Source of the DNA: Melioribacteraceae bacterium
Lineage (GTDB): Bacteria > Bacteroidota > Ignavibacteria > Ignavibacteriales > Melioribacteraceae
Assembly (NCBI GenBank): GCA_019638015.1
Contig: JAHBUP010000001.1
Location: 1,954,424-2,018,423, forward strand
Direction of reading: 5' to 3'
Length of the DNA stretch: 64,000 bases
The notes under the pieces are model-generated. The model was given only the letters and a program-made list of their open reading frames with translations, made no database searches and had not been told where the DNA came from. The translations under genes were made by a program, and so were the position numbers. Positions 18,684 through 27,958 of this stretch are shown here, in pieces; positions within the stretch are counted from its first letter, which is position 1, and each line of letters starts with the position of its first letter.

Positions 18684-19937
18684 ATGCCAATGGACATCTC
18701 AGAACTGCAATCGAAACGAATTTCCGAACTATATAAGATTGCTAAGGAATTTAACCTCTCAGGTTACAGCGATTTAAGGAAACAGGAATTAATCTTCAAA
18801 ATCCTTGAAGCCCAATCGCAAAAAGATGGATTAACATTCTCTAAAGGAGTGTTAGAGGTTCTTGCAGATGGATATGGATTTTTACGTTCGGCAGACTATA
18901 ATTATTTACCATCGCCAGATGATATTTATGTTTCTCCTTCCCAGATAAAGCGTTTTAGTCTTAGAACCGGTGATTTTGTTAGCGGACAGGTTCGACCTCC
19001 CAAAGAGGGGGAACGTTTTTTTGCTCTTTTAAGAGTTGAAGCGGTTAATGGTAAAGATCCGGAAGCAATTAGGGAGAGAACACTTTTTGATAACTTAATA
19101 CCGCTTTATCCTACTAAAAGGTTAAAACTTGAAACCGCACCCGGTGAACATTCAATGAGAATAGTTGACTTGCTATCACCAATCGGGAAGGGGCAAAGAG
19201 GTTTAATTGTATCACCTCCAAAAGCTGGTAAAACTATTTTAATGCAAAAGATAGCGAACTCAATCACTAGAAATCACCCCGAAGTTAAAATTATAATGTT
19301 ATTAATCGATGAACGACCTGAAGAAGTAACAGATATGCAGCGTTCTGTTCAGGCTGAGGTTATTAGCTCTACATTTGATGAACCCGCTGAAAGACATGTT
19401 CAAATAGCGAATATGGTTATTGAAAAAGCTAAAAGAATGGTTGAAGCGGGGGATGATGTAGTAATTTTATTGGATAGTATCACAAGATTGGCTCGTGCTC
19501 ACAATACTGTAATTCCTCATAGCGGTAGAATTTTATCTGGCGGTGTTGATGCTAACGCGCTTCACAAACCAAAAAGATTTTTTGGCGCGGCTAGAAATAC
19601 AGAAGATGGCGGTAGTTTGACAATTATTGCAACTGCTTTAATTGATACAGGGAGCAGAATGGACGAAGTGATTTTTGAAGAATTTAAAGGCACGGGTAAT
19701 ATGGAATTAGTTCTCGATAGATCACTATCAGATAAAAGAATGTTCCCAGCCATTGATGTTAATAAATCGGGGACAAGAAAGGAAGAATTACTTCTTAGGG
19801 AAGATGAACTTAATAAGATTTGGATTCTTAGAAAAATCATTAGTGATTTTGATCCTGCCGAAGCAATGGAATTTTTATTAGATAAAATGAAGGGAACCAA
19901 AAACAATAAAGAATTCATACAAAGTATGAATAGCTAG
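18684..19937 (+). CDS. rho: Transcription termination factor Rho
   Basis: Hexameric RNA helicase that ends transcription. It has an N-terminal helical part with the Rho N fold ([19 protein letters not shown]), an RNA-binding cold-shock-like domain around 50-120 (GYGFLRS...[10 protein letters not shown]), and the ATPase core with P-loop SPPKAGKT near residue 175. [15 protein letters not shown] and the R-loop region follow. The 417-aa form lacks the large insertions seen in some phyla. The start could be ATG 18684 or ATG 18690. Confidence 0.96.
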   Translation: MPMDISELQSKRISELYKIAKEFNLSGYSDLRKQELIFKILEAQSQKDGLTFSKGVLEVLADGYGFLRSADYNYLPSPDDIYVSPSQIKRFSLRTGDFVSGQVRPPKEGERFFALLRVEAVNGKDPEAIRERTLFDNLIPLYPTKRLKLETAPGEHSMRIVDLLSPIGKGQRGLIVSPPKAGKTILMQKIANSITRNHPEVKIIMLLIDERPEEVTDMQRSVQAEVISSTFDEPAERHVQIANMVIEKAKRMVEAGDDVVILLDSITRLARAHNTVIPHSGRILSGGVDANALHKPKRFFGAARNTEDGGSLTIIATALIDTGSRMDEVIFEEFKGTGNMELVLDRSLSDKRMFPAIDVNKSGTRKEELLLREDELNKIWILRKIISDFDPAEAMEFLLDKMKGTKNNKEFIQSMNS

Positions 19938-19949
19938 TTGATTTTTTCG

Positions 19950-21197
19950 ATGAGCAAAATAAAATCAACATTTATTATTGCGTTTCTTTTTTATTCAGTA
20001 ACTGTTTTTTCACAGAATAATGAAAAATTAGTTTTTATCGAAACTAATATTGTAGAAAATGATTCTGCTTTTACTATCTACATATCCTTTAAGGTGCCAA
20101 ATACGAATTTGGTATTTAAAAAAAATAGTGAGAACGATTACAGAGCCGGAATTAACATCAACTATGAGTTAATCGGCGATAAAAAAATAGTTAATCGTAC
20201 TTCTATCCAAAGAAACATATCGGTACAATCATACGAAGAGACAATACGGGCCGATTACTTCCTACAAGGACTTACAGAAATTATAGTACAAAGGGGTAAA
20301 TATGAAATTAATCCGTTCATATCGATCGATAATTCTCAAATTAGCTATAAAGATGAAACCCTAATTATTGATAGCAGTAAGGAGCAAAAAATAGATTTGC
20401 CAATTATTTGCTCACTCGACAAAATGAGCTGTTCAAATTCTCAGCTTAAGCTGACAAATATTGGAAATAGAATTCTGTTTGGAGAGGATAGTTCAATTTT
20501 GTTGGTGCCAACAGATAAAAAATATGACTCTCTTAAAATATTTTTTCGGCAGGAGGGTAAGAAAATTTTAGAGAATCATATCACAGAAAAATTTAAAAGC
20601 AATTTTAATTTTACAGAATGTAAAGAGGGAATATTTATTAAGTATGATTCCACAAGCAGTGGGAATAAAAACTATTTTATTTTAAGAGAATTCGGTAATA
20701 TAATTGATGAAGGTAAAATAAAAATTATTGTTATTGCCAACCAGGATACTCTGCATAATTATTTTCAAGATGTGTATTGGTTAAATAAACCCAAAAGTCT
20801 CTCCGATCCTGAACTAGCTTTTAAATTACTTGAGATAATTGAGAACAAGGAAAAGTTGAAAGGAATATTAAAAACCAATAATGATGATTACCTATTAGCT
20901 TTAAATGATTATTGGTCAAAAAATAATCCAAGTTCAAATAAATCATTTAATAGATTAAAAGAAGAATATTACTCACGAATTGACTTCGCAATTCAAAACT
21001 ATGATAAGAATAGAAGTAGCATAACTAATTTGTCCGATAGATCAAAAATTTATATTAGGTTTGGAAAGCCCGATCAAGAGCAGAGAATTTATCATGAAGG
21101 AGCCGCAGTTAAGGAAGTATGGTATTATAAAAATTTAAATAGACAATTTGTTTTTGTTGATTTAACCGGATTGGGAAATTATACACTTGAAAAGTAA
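19950..21197 (+). CDS. GWxTD-domain protein, secreted
   Basis: About 415 residues with an N-terminal signal peptide ending near TVFSQ, a beta-rich middle and a C-terminal region (about 300-415) matching the GWxTD domain found in Bacteroidota-group genomes: DRSKIYIRFGKPDQ, then AVKEVWYY and FVFVDLTGLGNYTL. That domain has no known activity. The start is put at ATG 19950, which opens directly into the signal peptide; a TTG at 19938 would add four residues. It overlaps pdxA by 11 nt. Confidence 0.8.
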   Translation: MSKIKSTFIIAFLFYSVTVFSQNNEKLVFIETNIVENDSAFTIYISFKVPNTNLVFKKNSENDYRAGININYELIGDKKIVNRTSIQRNISVQSYEETIRADYFLQGLTEIIVQRGKYEINPFISIDNSQISYKDETLIIDSSKEQKIDLPIICSLDKMSCSNSQLKLTNIGNRILFGEDSSILLVPTDKKYDSLKIFFRQEGKKILENHITEKFKSNFNFTECKEGIFIKYDSTSSGNKNYFILREFGNIIDEGKIKIIVIANQDTLHNYFQDVYWLNKPKSLSDPELAFKLLEIIENKEKLKGILKTNNDDYLLALNDYWSKNNPSSNKSFNRLKEEYYSRIDFAIQNYDKNRSSITNLSDRSKIYIRFGKPDQEQRIYHEGAAVKEVWYYKNLNRQFVFVDLTGLGNYTLEK

Positions 21198-22173
21198 AAC
21201 GTTTGCTATCACTTGCGGCGATATTAATGGTATTGGTCCTGAAATTGCCATAAGAACCATCAATTATTTCTCAAAGAAAAAATTCAGATTTGTCTTGTTC
21301 ATCCCAAAAAATGTATTTATAGAAATTCAAAAATTAGTCCCACTTAATTTTACCTACCAGATTATATCAAATGTCAGTGATGCTTTTATCATCAACAAAA
21401 AAGTAAATGTTATTGATATAGGAGATGTAAAGCTAACTAAAGGAAAACCAACTAAAGATTCTGGTGAAATGTCAGTAAAAGCAATAAGAGAGGCTTATCA
21501 ATTCTGTAAAGTTGGAATTTGTGATGCGATGATTACCGCTCCTATTTCTAAGACTGCATGGGAGTATGCTGGGATTAAACACCCGGGGCAAACCGAATTG
21601 CTTGGTAAGCTGGATAACAATACACCAATGATGATGTTTTTATCAGATATATTTAATTGCGCATTATTTACGATTCATGAACCGATAAAGAATGTTGCTA
21701 AACTCCTAACTAAGAAATCACTTGAGACTTTTATACGAAATTTGATAAATAATACAAAAGATTATCTTGGAGTTAAAAAACCAAAAATTGCACTACTTGC
21801 GTTAAACCCTCACGCCGGAGAGGATGGGAGAATTGGTAGCGAAGAATTTGAGATTATAAAACCAATTATAAATCGAATTCCACAGTTAAACATTTTCGGT
21901 CCCTTTGTTCCCGATGCTTTTTTTGCTACTAATTCATTTAAAAATTATGATGTTGTTTTAGGCATATACCATGACCAAATATTAATCCCATTTAAAATGC
22001 TGGCTTTCAATAAGGGTGTAAATTTCACAGCTGGATTAGAAATTATAAGAGTGTCTCCCGACCATGGAACTGCCTTTGATATTGCATGGAACGGGAAAGC
22101 TGATTCTGAAAGTATGATTAATTCAGTTTTATGGGCTGAAGAGATTGTCGAAAATTACCATAGGCGTAAATGA
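21187..22173 (+). CDS. pdxA: 4-hydroxythreonine-4-phosphate dehydrogenase
   Basis: NAD-dependent enzyme of pyridoxal phosphate synthesis. The sequence has TCGDINGIGPEIA at the start, the metal/substrate motifs HPGQTELLG and ALNPHAGEDGRIG, then GIYHDQILIPFK and SPDHGTAFDIAW, which place the metal-binding His residues. The 328-aa length is right for PdxA. It begins with TTG inside the end of the GWxTD gene and overlaps the next gene by 4 nt. Confidence 0.94.
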   Translation: MKSKTFAITCGDINGIGPEIAIRTINYFSKKKFRFVLFIPKNVFIEIQKLVPLNFTYQIISNVSDAFIINKKVNVIDIGDVKLTKGKPTKDSGEMSVKAIREAYQFCKVGICDAMITAPISKTAWEYAGIKHPGQTELLGKLDNNTPMMMFLSDIFNCALFTIHEPIKNVAKLLTKKSLETFIRNLINNTKDYLGVKKPKIALLALNPHAGEDGRIGSEEFEIIKPIINRIPQLNIFGPFVPDAFFATNSFKNYDVVLGIYHDQILIPFKMLAFNKGVNFTAGLEIIRVSPDHGTAFDIAWNGKADSESMINSVLWAEEIVENYHRRK

Positions 22174-22907
22174 AAAATAATAATTACGCTGAGCTGTCGC
22201 TTATTTATAATTCGCTAATGAAGAAGATTAATTATGAATATTGGGCTAATTACATTTATGCCGTTTCCACGATCGATTCTAAAAAAGTTACTAGTGCCTT
22301 GGAACTCGGGGGAGGGACTGGTAAATTATCCGGGTTTCTGTTTCATAAATATAAAAATTATGTTCTTTCTGATTTAAATGTACGGATGTTATCAAGAGAT
22401 GAAAAAAGTAAAGTAATGAAAGTCTGTTGTGATATGAGAGCTATCCCCTTTAAAAATAAATTTGATTTAATATTTTCAACATTTGACTCGGTTAATTATC
22501 TTACAAGTAAAATTGCATTCATGAAATATTTATCGGAATCGGAAAAAGTGTTGAACGATGATGGGACACTAACTTTTGACATAAGTTTAGAAAGAAATAG
22601 TCTTAGATACGAAAAATTATTAAATCGAAAGGGGGAATTGAATGGTATCTCCTTTATACAAAAAAGTAATTACAACAAAAAAAATAAGATACATACAAAT
22701 GAATTTGAACTCAGATTGCCGGATGGGAAGATTATTAAAGAAAAACACAAGCAAAAAATATGGGATATGATCGATTATTTTGATATGATTGACAAATCGA
22801 AATTCTTTGTGCAGCATTGTTTTGAAGCATTCACATTTACCGATGTAAAAAAAACAACTGAGCGAGCTCAATTTATTCTAAAGAAGAAAATTTATGTTAA
22901 GCATTAA
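22170..22907 (+). CDS. SAM-dependent methyltransferase, substrate unknown
   Basis: A 245-aa class I methyltransferase. The SAM-binding motif I is ALELGGGTGKLSGFL near residue 43, an acidic motif II (LSDLNVRML) follows, and the region FDLIFSTFDSVNYL corresponds to motif IV. A mixed beta-strand C-terminal part resembles small-molecule methyltransferases. The gene overlaps pdxA by 4 nt and ftsE by 14 nt. Nothing visible shows the substrate. Confidence 0.8.
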   Translation: MKNNNYAELSLIYNSLMKKINYEYWANYIYAVSTIDSKKVTSALELGGGTGKLSGFLFHKYKNYVLSDLNVRMLSRDEKSKVMKVCCDMRAIPFKNKFDLIFSTFDSVNYLTSKIAFMKYLSESEKVLNDDGTLTFDISLERNSLRYEKLLNRKGELNGISFIQKSNYNKKNKIHTNEFELRLPDGKIIKEKHKQKIWDMIDYFDMIDKSKFFVQHCFEAFTFTDVKKTTERAQFILKKKIYVKH

Positions 22908-23568
22908 TCACGTTTATTTTTCATTTCAGAATCAACCGGTATTTTCGGATCTCAACATGGAAATTGGTGAGGGAGAATTTGTATTTATGATTGGAAAAAG
23001 CGGAGTAGGGAAGACGAGTTTAACGAGGATGATATATATGGATTTGCTTCCTGATTCCGGTACAGTGCAAGTGGCTGAGTTTGTGTCGGATACGATTAAA
23101 CCAAAGGAAATAACTAAGTTGCGCAGAAAATTAGGACTTGTTTTTCAAGATTTTCAGCTACTCAGAGACAGAAATGTATATGACAACATAGCTTTAATTT
23201 TGGAAATTACTGGCAGCCAAAGAAAGCATATTAAAAGAAAAGTGATGCATGTATTAACCGAAGTTGGACTGGCTCATAAATACAATAATATGCCAGATGA
23301 ACTTTCGGGTGGTGAAAAACAACGAATTGGGATTGCAAGGGCAATCGTAAATGATCCAATACTTCTAGTGGCAGATGAACCTACCGGGAATCTCGACCCT
23401 GAGACATCAGAAGAAATATTGGATATATTAAAAAAAATAAATATGAGGGGAACCTCTGTGCTCTTCGCAACTCATAATTATGAATTAGTCCGTAAGGCAG
23501 AATCAAAAATTATAAAACTCGAAAATGGAAAAGCTGTAAAAGTTATATTAAAGAAAAAATTTGAATAA
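22894..23568 (+). CDS. ftsE: FtsE-like cell-division ABC ATPase
   Basis: A 224-aa ABC-transporter ATPase. Walker A is MIGKSGVGKTSL, followed by a Q-loop in VFQDFQLL, the signature LSGGEKQRIGIARA, Walker B LLVADEPTGN and the switch His in ATHNYE. The length and the pattern LRRKLGLVFQDFQLLRDRNVYDN are typical of FtsE, which with FtsX controls septal peptidoglycan hydrolases. No FtsX gene follows: the next gene is adk on the other strand. The ATP sites are complete, so it looks active. Confidence 0.82.
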   Translation: MLSINHVYFSFQNQPVFSDLNMEIGEGEFVFMIGKSGVGKTSLTRMIYMDLLPDSGTVQVAEFVSDTIKPKEITKLRRKLGLVFQDFQLLRDRNVYDNIALILEITGSQRKHIKRKVMHVLTEVGLAHKYNNMPDELSGGEKQRIGIARAIVNDPILLVADEPTGNLDPETSEEILDILKKINMRGTSVLFATHNYELVRKAESKIIKLENGKAVKVILKKKFE

Positions 23569-23570
23569 AA

Positions 23571-24215
23571 TTAATTTTTAAGTTTTTCTAAAATATCTTC
23601 AGTTATTTCATTAATTGCTTTTGTCCCATCCACACTAATAATATTTACCTTCCCACTGTAGTATTCAAGAACCGGCGATGTTTGTTCGTGGTAAACATTT
23701 AATCTTTTGGTAACAACCTCTACAGTGTCATCTTTCCGTGTTATGTAGCTGTTTGTTGATTTACAGTTAGGGCAAATGAAATCATTAGTAATTTCAGATC
23801 TGATAGCTATATTTCCGCAAACATTGCAAACCATTCTATTAGTAATCCTACTTATCATTATGGAATCTTCCGCTTCTAATTTTACCAATAGAATACTACT
23901 CAATCCTAATTCCTTAAAAATATTATCCAAAATCTTTGCCTGATTAACAGTGCGTGGGAAGCCGTCGAGTATAAAACCATATTTACATTTATCTTGTACT
24001 AATACATCTTTCAGCATTCCGGCTACAATCTCATCGGGTACAAGACCTCCGGATTCAACAATAGATTTAGCTTTTAATCCCAATTCAGTTTCATTTTTAA
24101 TTGCTTCTCGAAGTATATCGCCCGTGGAAATATGTGCTATATTAAGCTTTGAGGCTAAAATTTTTGCTTGAGTACCTTTTCCCACACCTGGAGCGCCGAA
24201 AATTATTAATTGCAT
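23571..24215 (-). CDS. adk: Adenylate kinase (zinc-type LID)
   Basis: Interconverts AMP, ADP and ATP. The P-loop is FGAPGVGKGTQA at residues 5-16, DGFPRTVNQA is the AMP/ATP-site motif near 84, and the LID domain has four Cys (CNVCG...CPNCKS) expected to bind zinc. Its 214 aa are the long form. The start ATG lies at 24215. The gene converges with ftsE with two bases between stops. Confidence 0.96.
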   Translation of the reverse strand: MQLIIFGAPGVGKGTQAKILASKLNIAHISTGDILREAIKNETELGLKAKSIVESGGLVPDEIVAGMLKDVLVQDKCKYGFILDGFPRTVNQAKILDNIFKELGLSSILLVKLEAEDSIMISRITNRMVCNVCGNIAIRSEITNDFICPNCKSTNSYITRKDDTVEVVTKRLNVYHEQTSPVLEYYSGKVNIISVDGTKAINEITEDILEKLKN

Positions 24216-24293
24216 TTTTTATCTCTCATAATTAGGTTATTTATATCCTTAAATTTATCAGAAAAGTAAAGGCAGTGCAAGTTGGGGCGAGTA

Positions 24294-24761
24294 TTAATTT
24301 ATATTTCTTTTTCTTTTGAAAAAAGATTCGAGTAATGCTTTAGATTCATCAGAATAAATGCCCGAATAAACTTCAACGGTGTGATTGTATTTGCCCGATT
24401 GAAGTATATTAAAAATTGATCCCGCAGCGCCAAATTTTGGTTCAAATGAACCAAAATAAACTTTTGAGATTTTCGAAAGGAGAATTGCTCCAGCACACAT
24501 TACGCATGGTTCAATCGTAACATATAGTTCACACTCTGTTAAAAATTTGCTTTGCAGATTATTCTCAGCGGAGGTAATTGCGAGCATCTCAGCGTGAGCT
24601 GTGGAGTCTTTAAGCATTTCTGTCTGATTGAACCCACGCCCTATAATTCTATTTTTGTGAACTACTACAGCGCCAATAGGTACTTCTTCATTTTCAAGCG
24701 CTTTTTCTGCTTCTAGTAGTGCCGAGTACATGAACTTATATACAGATTCATTAAATAGCAT
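24294..24761 (-). CDS. tadA: tRNA adenosine(34) deaminase
   Basis: Converts A34 to inosine in tRNA-Arg(ACG). The zinc deaminase motifs are HAEMLAI (His ligand and catalytic Glu) and EPCVMCAGAIL (two Cys). The 155 aa are typical. It lies next to tRNA-Arg genes on the same strand, including the fragment of tRNA-Arg(ACG), its expected substrate, at the island boundary. The proximity may be coincidence. Confidence 0.93.
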   Translation of the reverse strand: MLFNESVYKFMYSALLEAEKALENEEVPIGAVVVHKNRIIGRGFNQTEMLKDSTAHAEMLAITSAENNLQSKFLTECELYVTIEPCVMCAGAILLSKISKVYFGSFEPKFGAAGSIFNILQSGKYNHTVEVYSGIYSDESKALLESFFKRKRNIN

Positions 24762-24783
24762 TGAGTATTCGTTATATATGAAG

Positions 24784-24859
24784 TGGTACGCCCGGAAGGA
24801 CTCGAACCCTCAACCCTTTGATCCGAAGTCAAATGCTCTATCCATTGAGCTACGGGCGC
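24784..24859 (-). tRNA. tRNA-Arg (anticodon UCG), 3' CCA encoded
   Basis: Read on the minus strand from 24859, the segment folds as a full cloverleaf. The acceptor stem GCGCCCG pairs with CGGGCGU (one G-U pair). The anticodon arm is TTTGA-CTTCGGA-TCAAA, giving anticodon UCG, and the T loop is TTCGAGT. The discriminator is A at 24787 and the CCA is encoded (24784-24786). Confidence 0.95.
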
Positions 24860-24918
24860 ATAAGTGACAAAGATGTTGTCTGACAGTCACATTCTTTAGT
24901 GAAAAACAAATTGAATTT

Positions 24919-24972
24919 GTACACCCGTAGGGATTCGAACCCCAAACCTTCTGATCCGTAGTCATAGGGAAT
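24919..24972 (-). repeat. attL-type repeat: 3' half of tRNA-Arg(ACG)
   Basis: 54 nt identical to 50852-50905. On the minus strand it reads as anticodon loop CTACGGA (anticodon ACG), anticodon stem 3' arm, variable loop, T arm with TTCGAAT loop, acceptor 3' strand CGGGTGT and discriminator A. The D arm and 5' acceptor strand are missing, because the sequence leaves tRNA character a few bases beyond the anticodon loop. This is the typical target site of tyrosine integrases. Confidence 0.85.
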
Positions 24973-25009
24973 TGCCGTTTTCAGTTAAAAAAGTAAACTT
25001 TATGACGTA

Positions 25010-25029
25010 AGTCCCTACTTTTTCCCTAC
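25010..25029 (+). promoter_or_regulatory. Putative integrase arm-type sites, left end of island 1
   Basis: AGTCCCTACT at 25010-25019 is followed by a second TCCCTAC at 25023-25029, between the attachment repeat and the integrase start. The same words occur twice at the other end of the island (50749-50769). Repeats at both ends of an element near att sites are what integrase arm-binding sites look like. No experimental basis. Confidence 0.45.
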
Positions 25030-25049
25030 CGAACATAGGAGGTTTTCTT

Positions 25050-26063
25050 ATGTTCATATCAAAATCCAAGAAGTCACCATTCTATCAACTTACTTATGAA
25101 GTCAATGGCAAACGAACAACGATTTCAACAAAAACAAAAAATCCTAAAGAGGCGTACAGCTTTCTAGCAAATTTTCAGTTACAAAAAGAACAACCTAAAA
25201 AACAAACCGATTGTTTTTTATTATCAAAATTTAAAGACGAATATATTGAATTTGTCACCCCTATCAAATCAAAAAAATATCTTATCTCAATTTCATCTTC
25301 ATTCAAACAATTAATCGCTTTTTGTGGTGATATTCCATTGAATGAAATTGATATTCGGATACTTGACAAATTTATTACATCAACATTTTCACGAACCAAA
25401 AGAGGTGCGCATCATTATTACCGTACTCTTAAAGCAGCATTTAATAAAGCTGTAGAATGGAATTACATTTCAATTAATCCATTCACTAAAATCAAATTTC
25501 CTAAAATGCAAAAATCCTTTCCTCTATTTCTTAATGAAGATGAACTGCTAATTATCCTGGCAAATACTGCATATCAGCATCTTAAAGATATTTTTACAGT
25601 TGGTTTTTACACCGGCCTACGTCTTGGTGAAATAATTAATATGCGCTGGGATTGGGTTGACTTTCACCAGAATCAAATTACTGTTAAATGCACCGATCAA
25701 TTTCAGACGAAGAACAAAAAAGAAAGAATTGTCCCTATGACTGATAAAGTGATTTCAGTTTTATTGTCTCGTTTTTATAAACAGACCCATCCACCGCATG
25801 AATTAGTATTTTATAGAATTAGAAATAAAACTCTTTACCAAGAATCTATAAGTAAGCAGTTCAAAAAAATAATCCGTAAATCAAATCTGAATGACAAAAT
25901 ACATTTTCACACCTTACGTCATTCCTTTGCTTCTCTGCTGGTGCAAAGGGGAGTATCTCTTTTTGTTGTTAAAGAATTGTTAGGTCATGAAGATTTAGCA
26001 ACAACTCAAATCTATTCCCACCTTCAGCAGCAAAATTTGAGAGATGCGGTAAATCTTTTATAA
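25050..26063 (+). CDS. int: Tyrosine recombinase (integrase of island 1)
   Basis: A 337-aa integrase with an N-terminal arm-binding region (MFISKSKKSPFYQLTYEVNG), a SAM-like core-binding domain (about 60-150) and the catalytic domain. Visible catalytic residues are Arg191 in TGLRLGEI, His287 and Arg290 in HTLRHSFAS, His313 in LGHEDL and the nucleophile Tyr322 in TTQIYSHL. It follows the attachment repeat by 77 nt and reads into the island; AGGAGG precedes the ATG. It is closely similar to the integrase at 50978, down to an identical C-terminus, so the two elements are related. Confidence 0.93.
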   Translation: MFISKSKKSPFYQLTYEVNGKRTTISTKTKNPKEAYSFLANFQLQKEQPKKQTDCFLLSKFKDEYIEFVTPIKSKKYLISISSSFKQLIAFCGDIPLNEIDIRILDKFITSTFSRTKRGAHHYYRTLKAAFNKAVEWNYISINPFTKIKFPKMQKSFPLFLNEDELLIILANTAYQHLKDIFTVGFYTGLRLGEIINMRWDWVDFHQNQITVKCTDQFQTKNKKERIVPMTDKVISVLLSRFYKQTHPPHELVFYRIRNKTLYQESISKQFKKIIRKSNLNDKIHFHTLRHSFASLLVQRGVSLFVVKELLGHEDLATTQIYSHLQQQNLRDAVNLL

Positions 26064-26073
26064 TTTGTTGCAT

Positions 26074-26116
26074 GGCATGCTCGCGTTTTAACCGTGAGTA
26101 TGCCCTTTTCTATTTT
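26074..26116 (+). terminator. Terminator after the island 1 integrase
   Basis: GGCAT and CTC arms at 26074-26082 pair with GAG and ATGCC at 26096-26104, with one mismatch inside the stem. They are followed by CTTTTCTATTTT. It starts 10 nt after the integrase stop. Confidence 0.6.
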
Positions 26117-26324
26117 ATCAAATAAACATCCCGCTTCAGTTACCGGAAATGGAAATTATGTGATGCAGTTAATCTACTTTAACTATTTTCATAAAAATTA
26201 AACATTATGATTGACAATAGTATCAAATTCAAATAAATTGATTTGGGAGTTGTACATTTTCAGCTTTGTCTTATTCCCCTGATTAGTCCAAAATAAATTG
26301 AAACTGCTCTAAAGGAAATATAAA

Positions 26325-27161
26325 ATGAAGCACTTATTTCTTTTACTTACTTTAGTCTTAGCAATATGGTTGCCGGGATGTGGTAGCGAGTCATCCCCGG
26401 TGAAACCGATTGAACCACCAATAGAAAAACCGATAGAAAAACCAACACCGGCAACATTCACCTTAAATGGTATTGACCTGAAAGGAACAACAATAACCCT
26501 AACGGGTTATGTTGAAACGAAAGAAGAGACTCAGGTATTTCTTGAATGGAAAAATACCGGAGCAAGTTCTTTCTTCTCAACACCAACTGAACCTGGTACT
26601 GTTTATAACAACAGTCTAGTAACTGTAACATTAAGTAATCTTGAACTCGGAAAAACATACGAGTTTAAGTTTAAGTTACGTGATGCCAGAAATGGCACCG
26701 TAACCTACAGTAGAGATTCGATGTTCTCTATAGCCAAGAATTTAAAAATCGGTGACCTATACGAAAAAGGGGTAGTTATAAAAATATGGGAGGAAAACAG
26801 TATAAAATTTGCACTGTTAGCCTCTGAAAGGGATCTAACAACTTCTGGCTTCGGGCAACCACCTCCTGGATACGGGGGGGCAAATATGGATGAAGCTTTA
26901 GCGTTATGTATAAAGTACGGTACTGGCTGGAGACTACCAGACAGCACGGAAGCTTTTTTAATTAGGGACATGTACAAAAAAGGTGTTCTAAAAAACTTTG
27001 TAGACCCTGCATGGGATCCCTATGGAAGATACATGACCAAACATTTTGCAGGAAACACTGTATTTGCGATTACTTTATTCTCTCACCCCAATGGAGATGG
27101 ATGGATGTTAGGAAACCCTCCCATAAGTGTAAGAGCAGTAAAAATAATTGTAGTTAAGTAA
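26325..27161 (+). CDS. Lipoprotein with DUF1566-like C-terminal domain
   Basis: A 278-aa secreted lipoprotein: a signal peptide ends in lipobox LPGC (Cys19), and a Pro/Glu/Lys linker with three PIEKP-like repeats follows. A beta-sandwich resembling a fibronectin/Ig fold (about 45-135) comes next. The C-terminal part has the DUF1566-type pattern: GDLYEKGVVIKI, then GWRLPDSTEAF and a final VRAVKIIVV. That domain is found on many bacterial surface proteins without known function. GGAAATATAAA precedes the ATG. It is the first of two adjacent lipoproteins of the same design. Confidence 0.7.
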   Translation: MKHLFLLLTLVLAIWLPGCGSESSPVKPIEPPIEKPIEKPTPATFTLNGIDLKGTTITLTGYVETKEETQVFLEWKNTGASSFFSTPTEPGTVYNNSLVTVTLSNLELGKTYEFKFKLRDARNGTVTYSRDSMFSIAKNLKIGDLYEKGVVIKIWEENSIKFALLASERDLTTSGFGQPPPGYGGANMDEALALCIKYGTGWRLPDSTEAFLIRDMYKKGVLKNFVDPAWDPYGRYMTKHFAGNTVFAITLFSHPNGDGWMLGNPPISVRAVKIIVVK

Positions 27162-27163
27162 AC

Positions 27164-27236
27164 ATTCCGAGCCAGTAGTAATAAACCTCTACTGACTCAC
27201 TTGTAGCGTGGCTTGTGATAACGTATATTAAAGGAA
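27164..27236 (+). repeat. Duplicated 3' module, copy 1 (hairpin plus conserved tail)
   Basis: The module begins ATTCCGAGCC, contains a hairpin (27169-27198, GAG and CAGTAG arms with one mismatch) and ends with a 28-nt segment (27209-27236) matching 28005-28032 at 26 of 28 bases. The same order (ATTCCGAGCC, hairpin, tail) occurs after the next lipoprotein gene, so gene and 3' region were duplicated together or acquired as cassettes. Confidence 0.6.
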
Positions 27237-27257
27237 GGACAACAAGGGGAATAAAAA

Positions 27258-27953
27258 ATGAAGAATTTAATCTTTTTTGTGTTATTAATCCTAGTTATAG
27301 GATTAACGTGGGGATGTGAATCCCCAACAAAACCAACACAAAAAATAGAGATCGAGCCCGAAACGGCGAAAATATCTGCTTCGGCAACGCCAGATACTGT
27401 GGTTGCTGGAGACCCAGTTACAATAACTTGGTCCGCAAGTAATGCAGATTACTGTATTACTCCGTTTGGTGTTAGTAGTACCAGTGGAAATGCTGTTGTT
27501 TCTCCAAGGGAAACAACAACCTATGTTATCTCTGCGGTAAAAAATAAAACAAAAACCACGGCCGAAGTAATTGTGGTAGTGAAACCTGCCCCAATTGAGG
27601 TCGGAAGGCCTTATAGGGATGGGATTATTGCTCACATTGATTCTACTGGAAAGCATGGCTGGTATTTTACTCTCTCGTCAACAGAAATGACATGGAAAGA
27701 AGCAAAAAATTACGCCATGTCAAAAGGGGGAAGATTGCCTACAATAGAAGAATGTTTTCTGTTATATAATAACAGAAATAAACTTTTTTCTAACATTACT
27801 TTTTTATCATTTTGGTCAAGTGAGTCAGTCACCGAATCAAGTGGTATTACTTTTGTAAAAACCGTAATATTTGTAGTTCATGAATTCCAAGGAAGAATTG
27901 CAAACTCCTGGGAAGGATACGAAAAACAAACTCTTTTAGTTTTCGACTTCTAA
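27258..27953 (+). CDS. Lipoprotein with Ig-like and DUF1566-like domains
   Basis: A 231-aa protein with signal peptide and lipobox LTWGC (Cys20). A beta-sandwich with Ser/Thr-rich strands (about 35-110; VTITWSASNADYC) precedes a C-terminal DUF1566-like region with GRPYRDGIIAHID, GGRLPTIEECFLLY and FWSSES. The architecture repeats that of the gene at 26325, though the proteins have diverged strongly. A perfect terminator follows. Role unknown; surface exposure is inferred from the lipobox. Confidence 0.68.
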   Translation: MKNLIFFVLLILVIGLTWGCESPTKPTQKIEIEPETAKISASATPDTVVAGDPVTITWSASNADYCITPFGVSSTSGNAVVSPRETTTYVISAVKNKTKTTAEVIVVVKPAPIEVGRPYRDGIIAHIDSTGKHGWYFTLSSTEMTWKEAKNYAMSKGGRLPTIEECFLLYNNRNKLFSNITFLSFWSSESVTESSGITFVKTVIFVVHEFQGRIANSWEGYEKQTLLVFDF

Positions 27954-27958
27954 AAAAT

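Noticed and set aside
22894..23568. LolD-type lipoprotein exporter ATPase
   Set aside because: Similar ABC family, but the length and pattern fit FtsE better and no LolC/E permease is adjacent; uncertainty remains small.
24919..24972. Complete second tRNA gene
   Set aside because: Only the 3' half is present; the D arm and 5' acceptor strand are missing at both copies.
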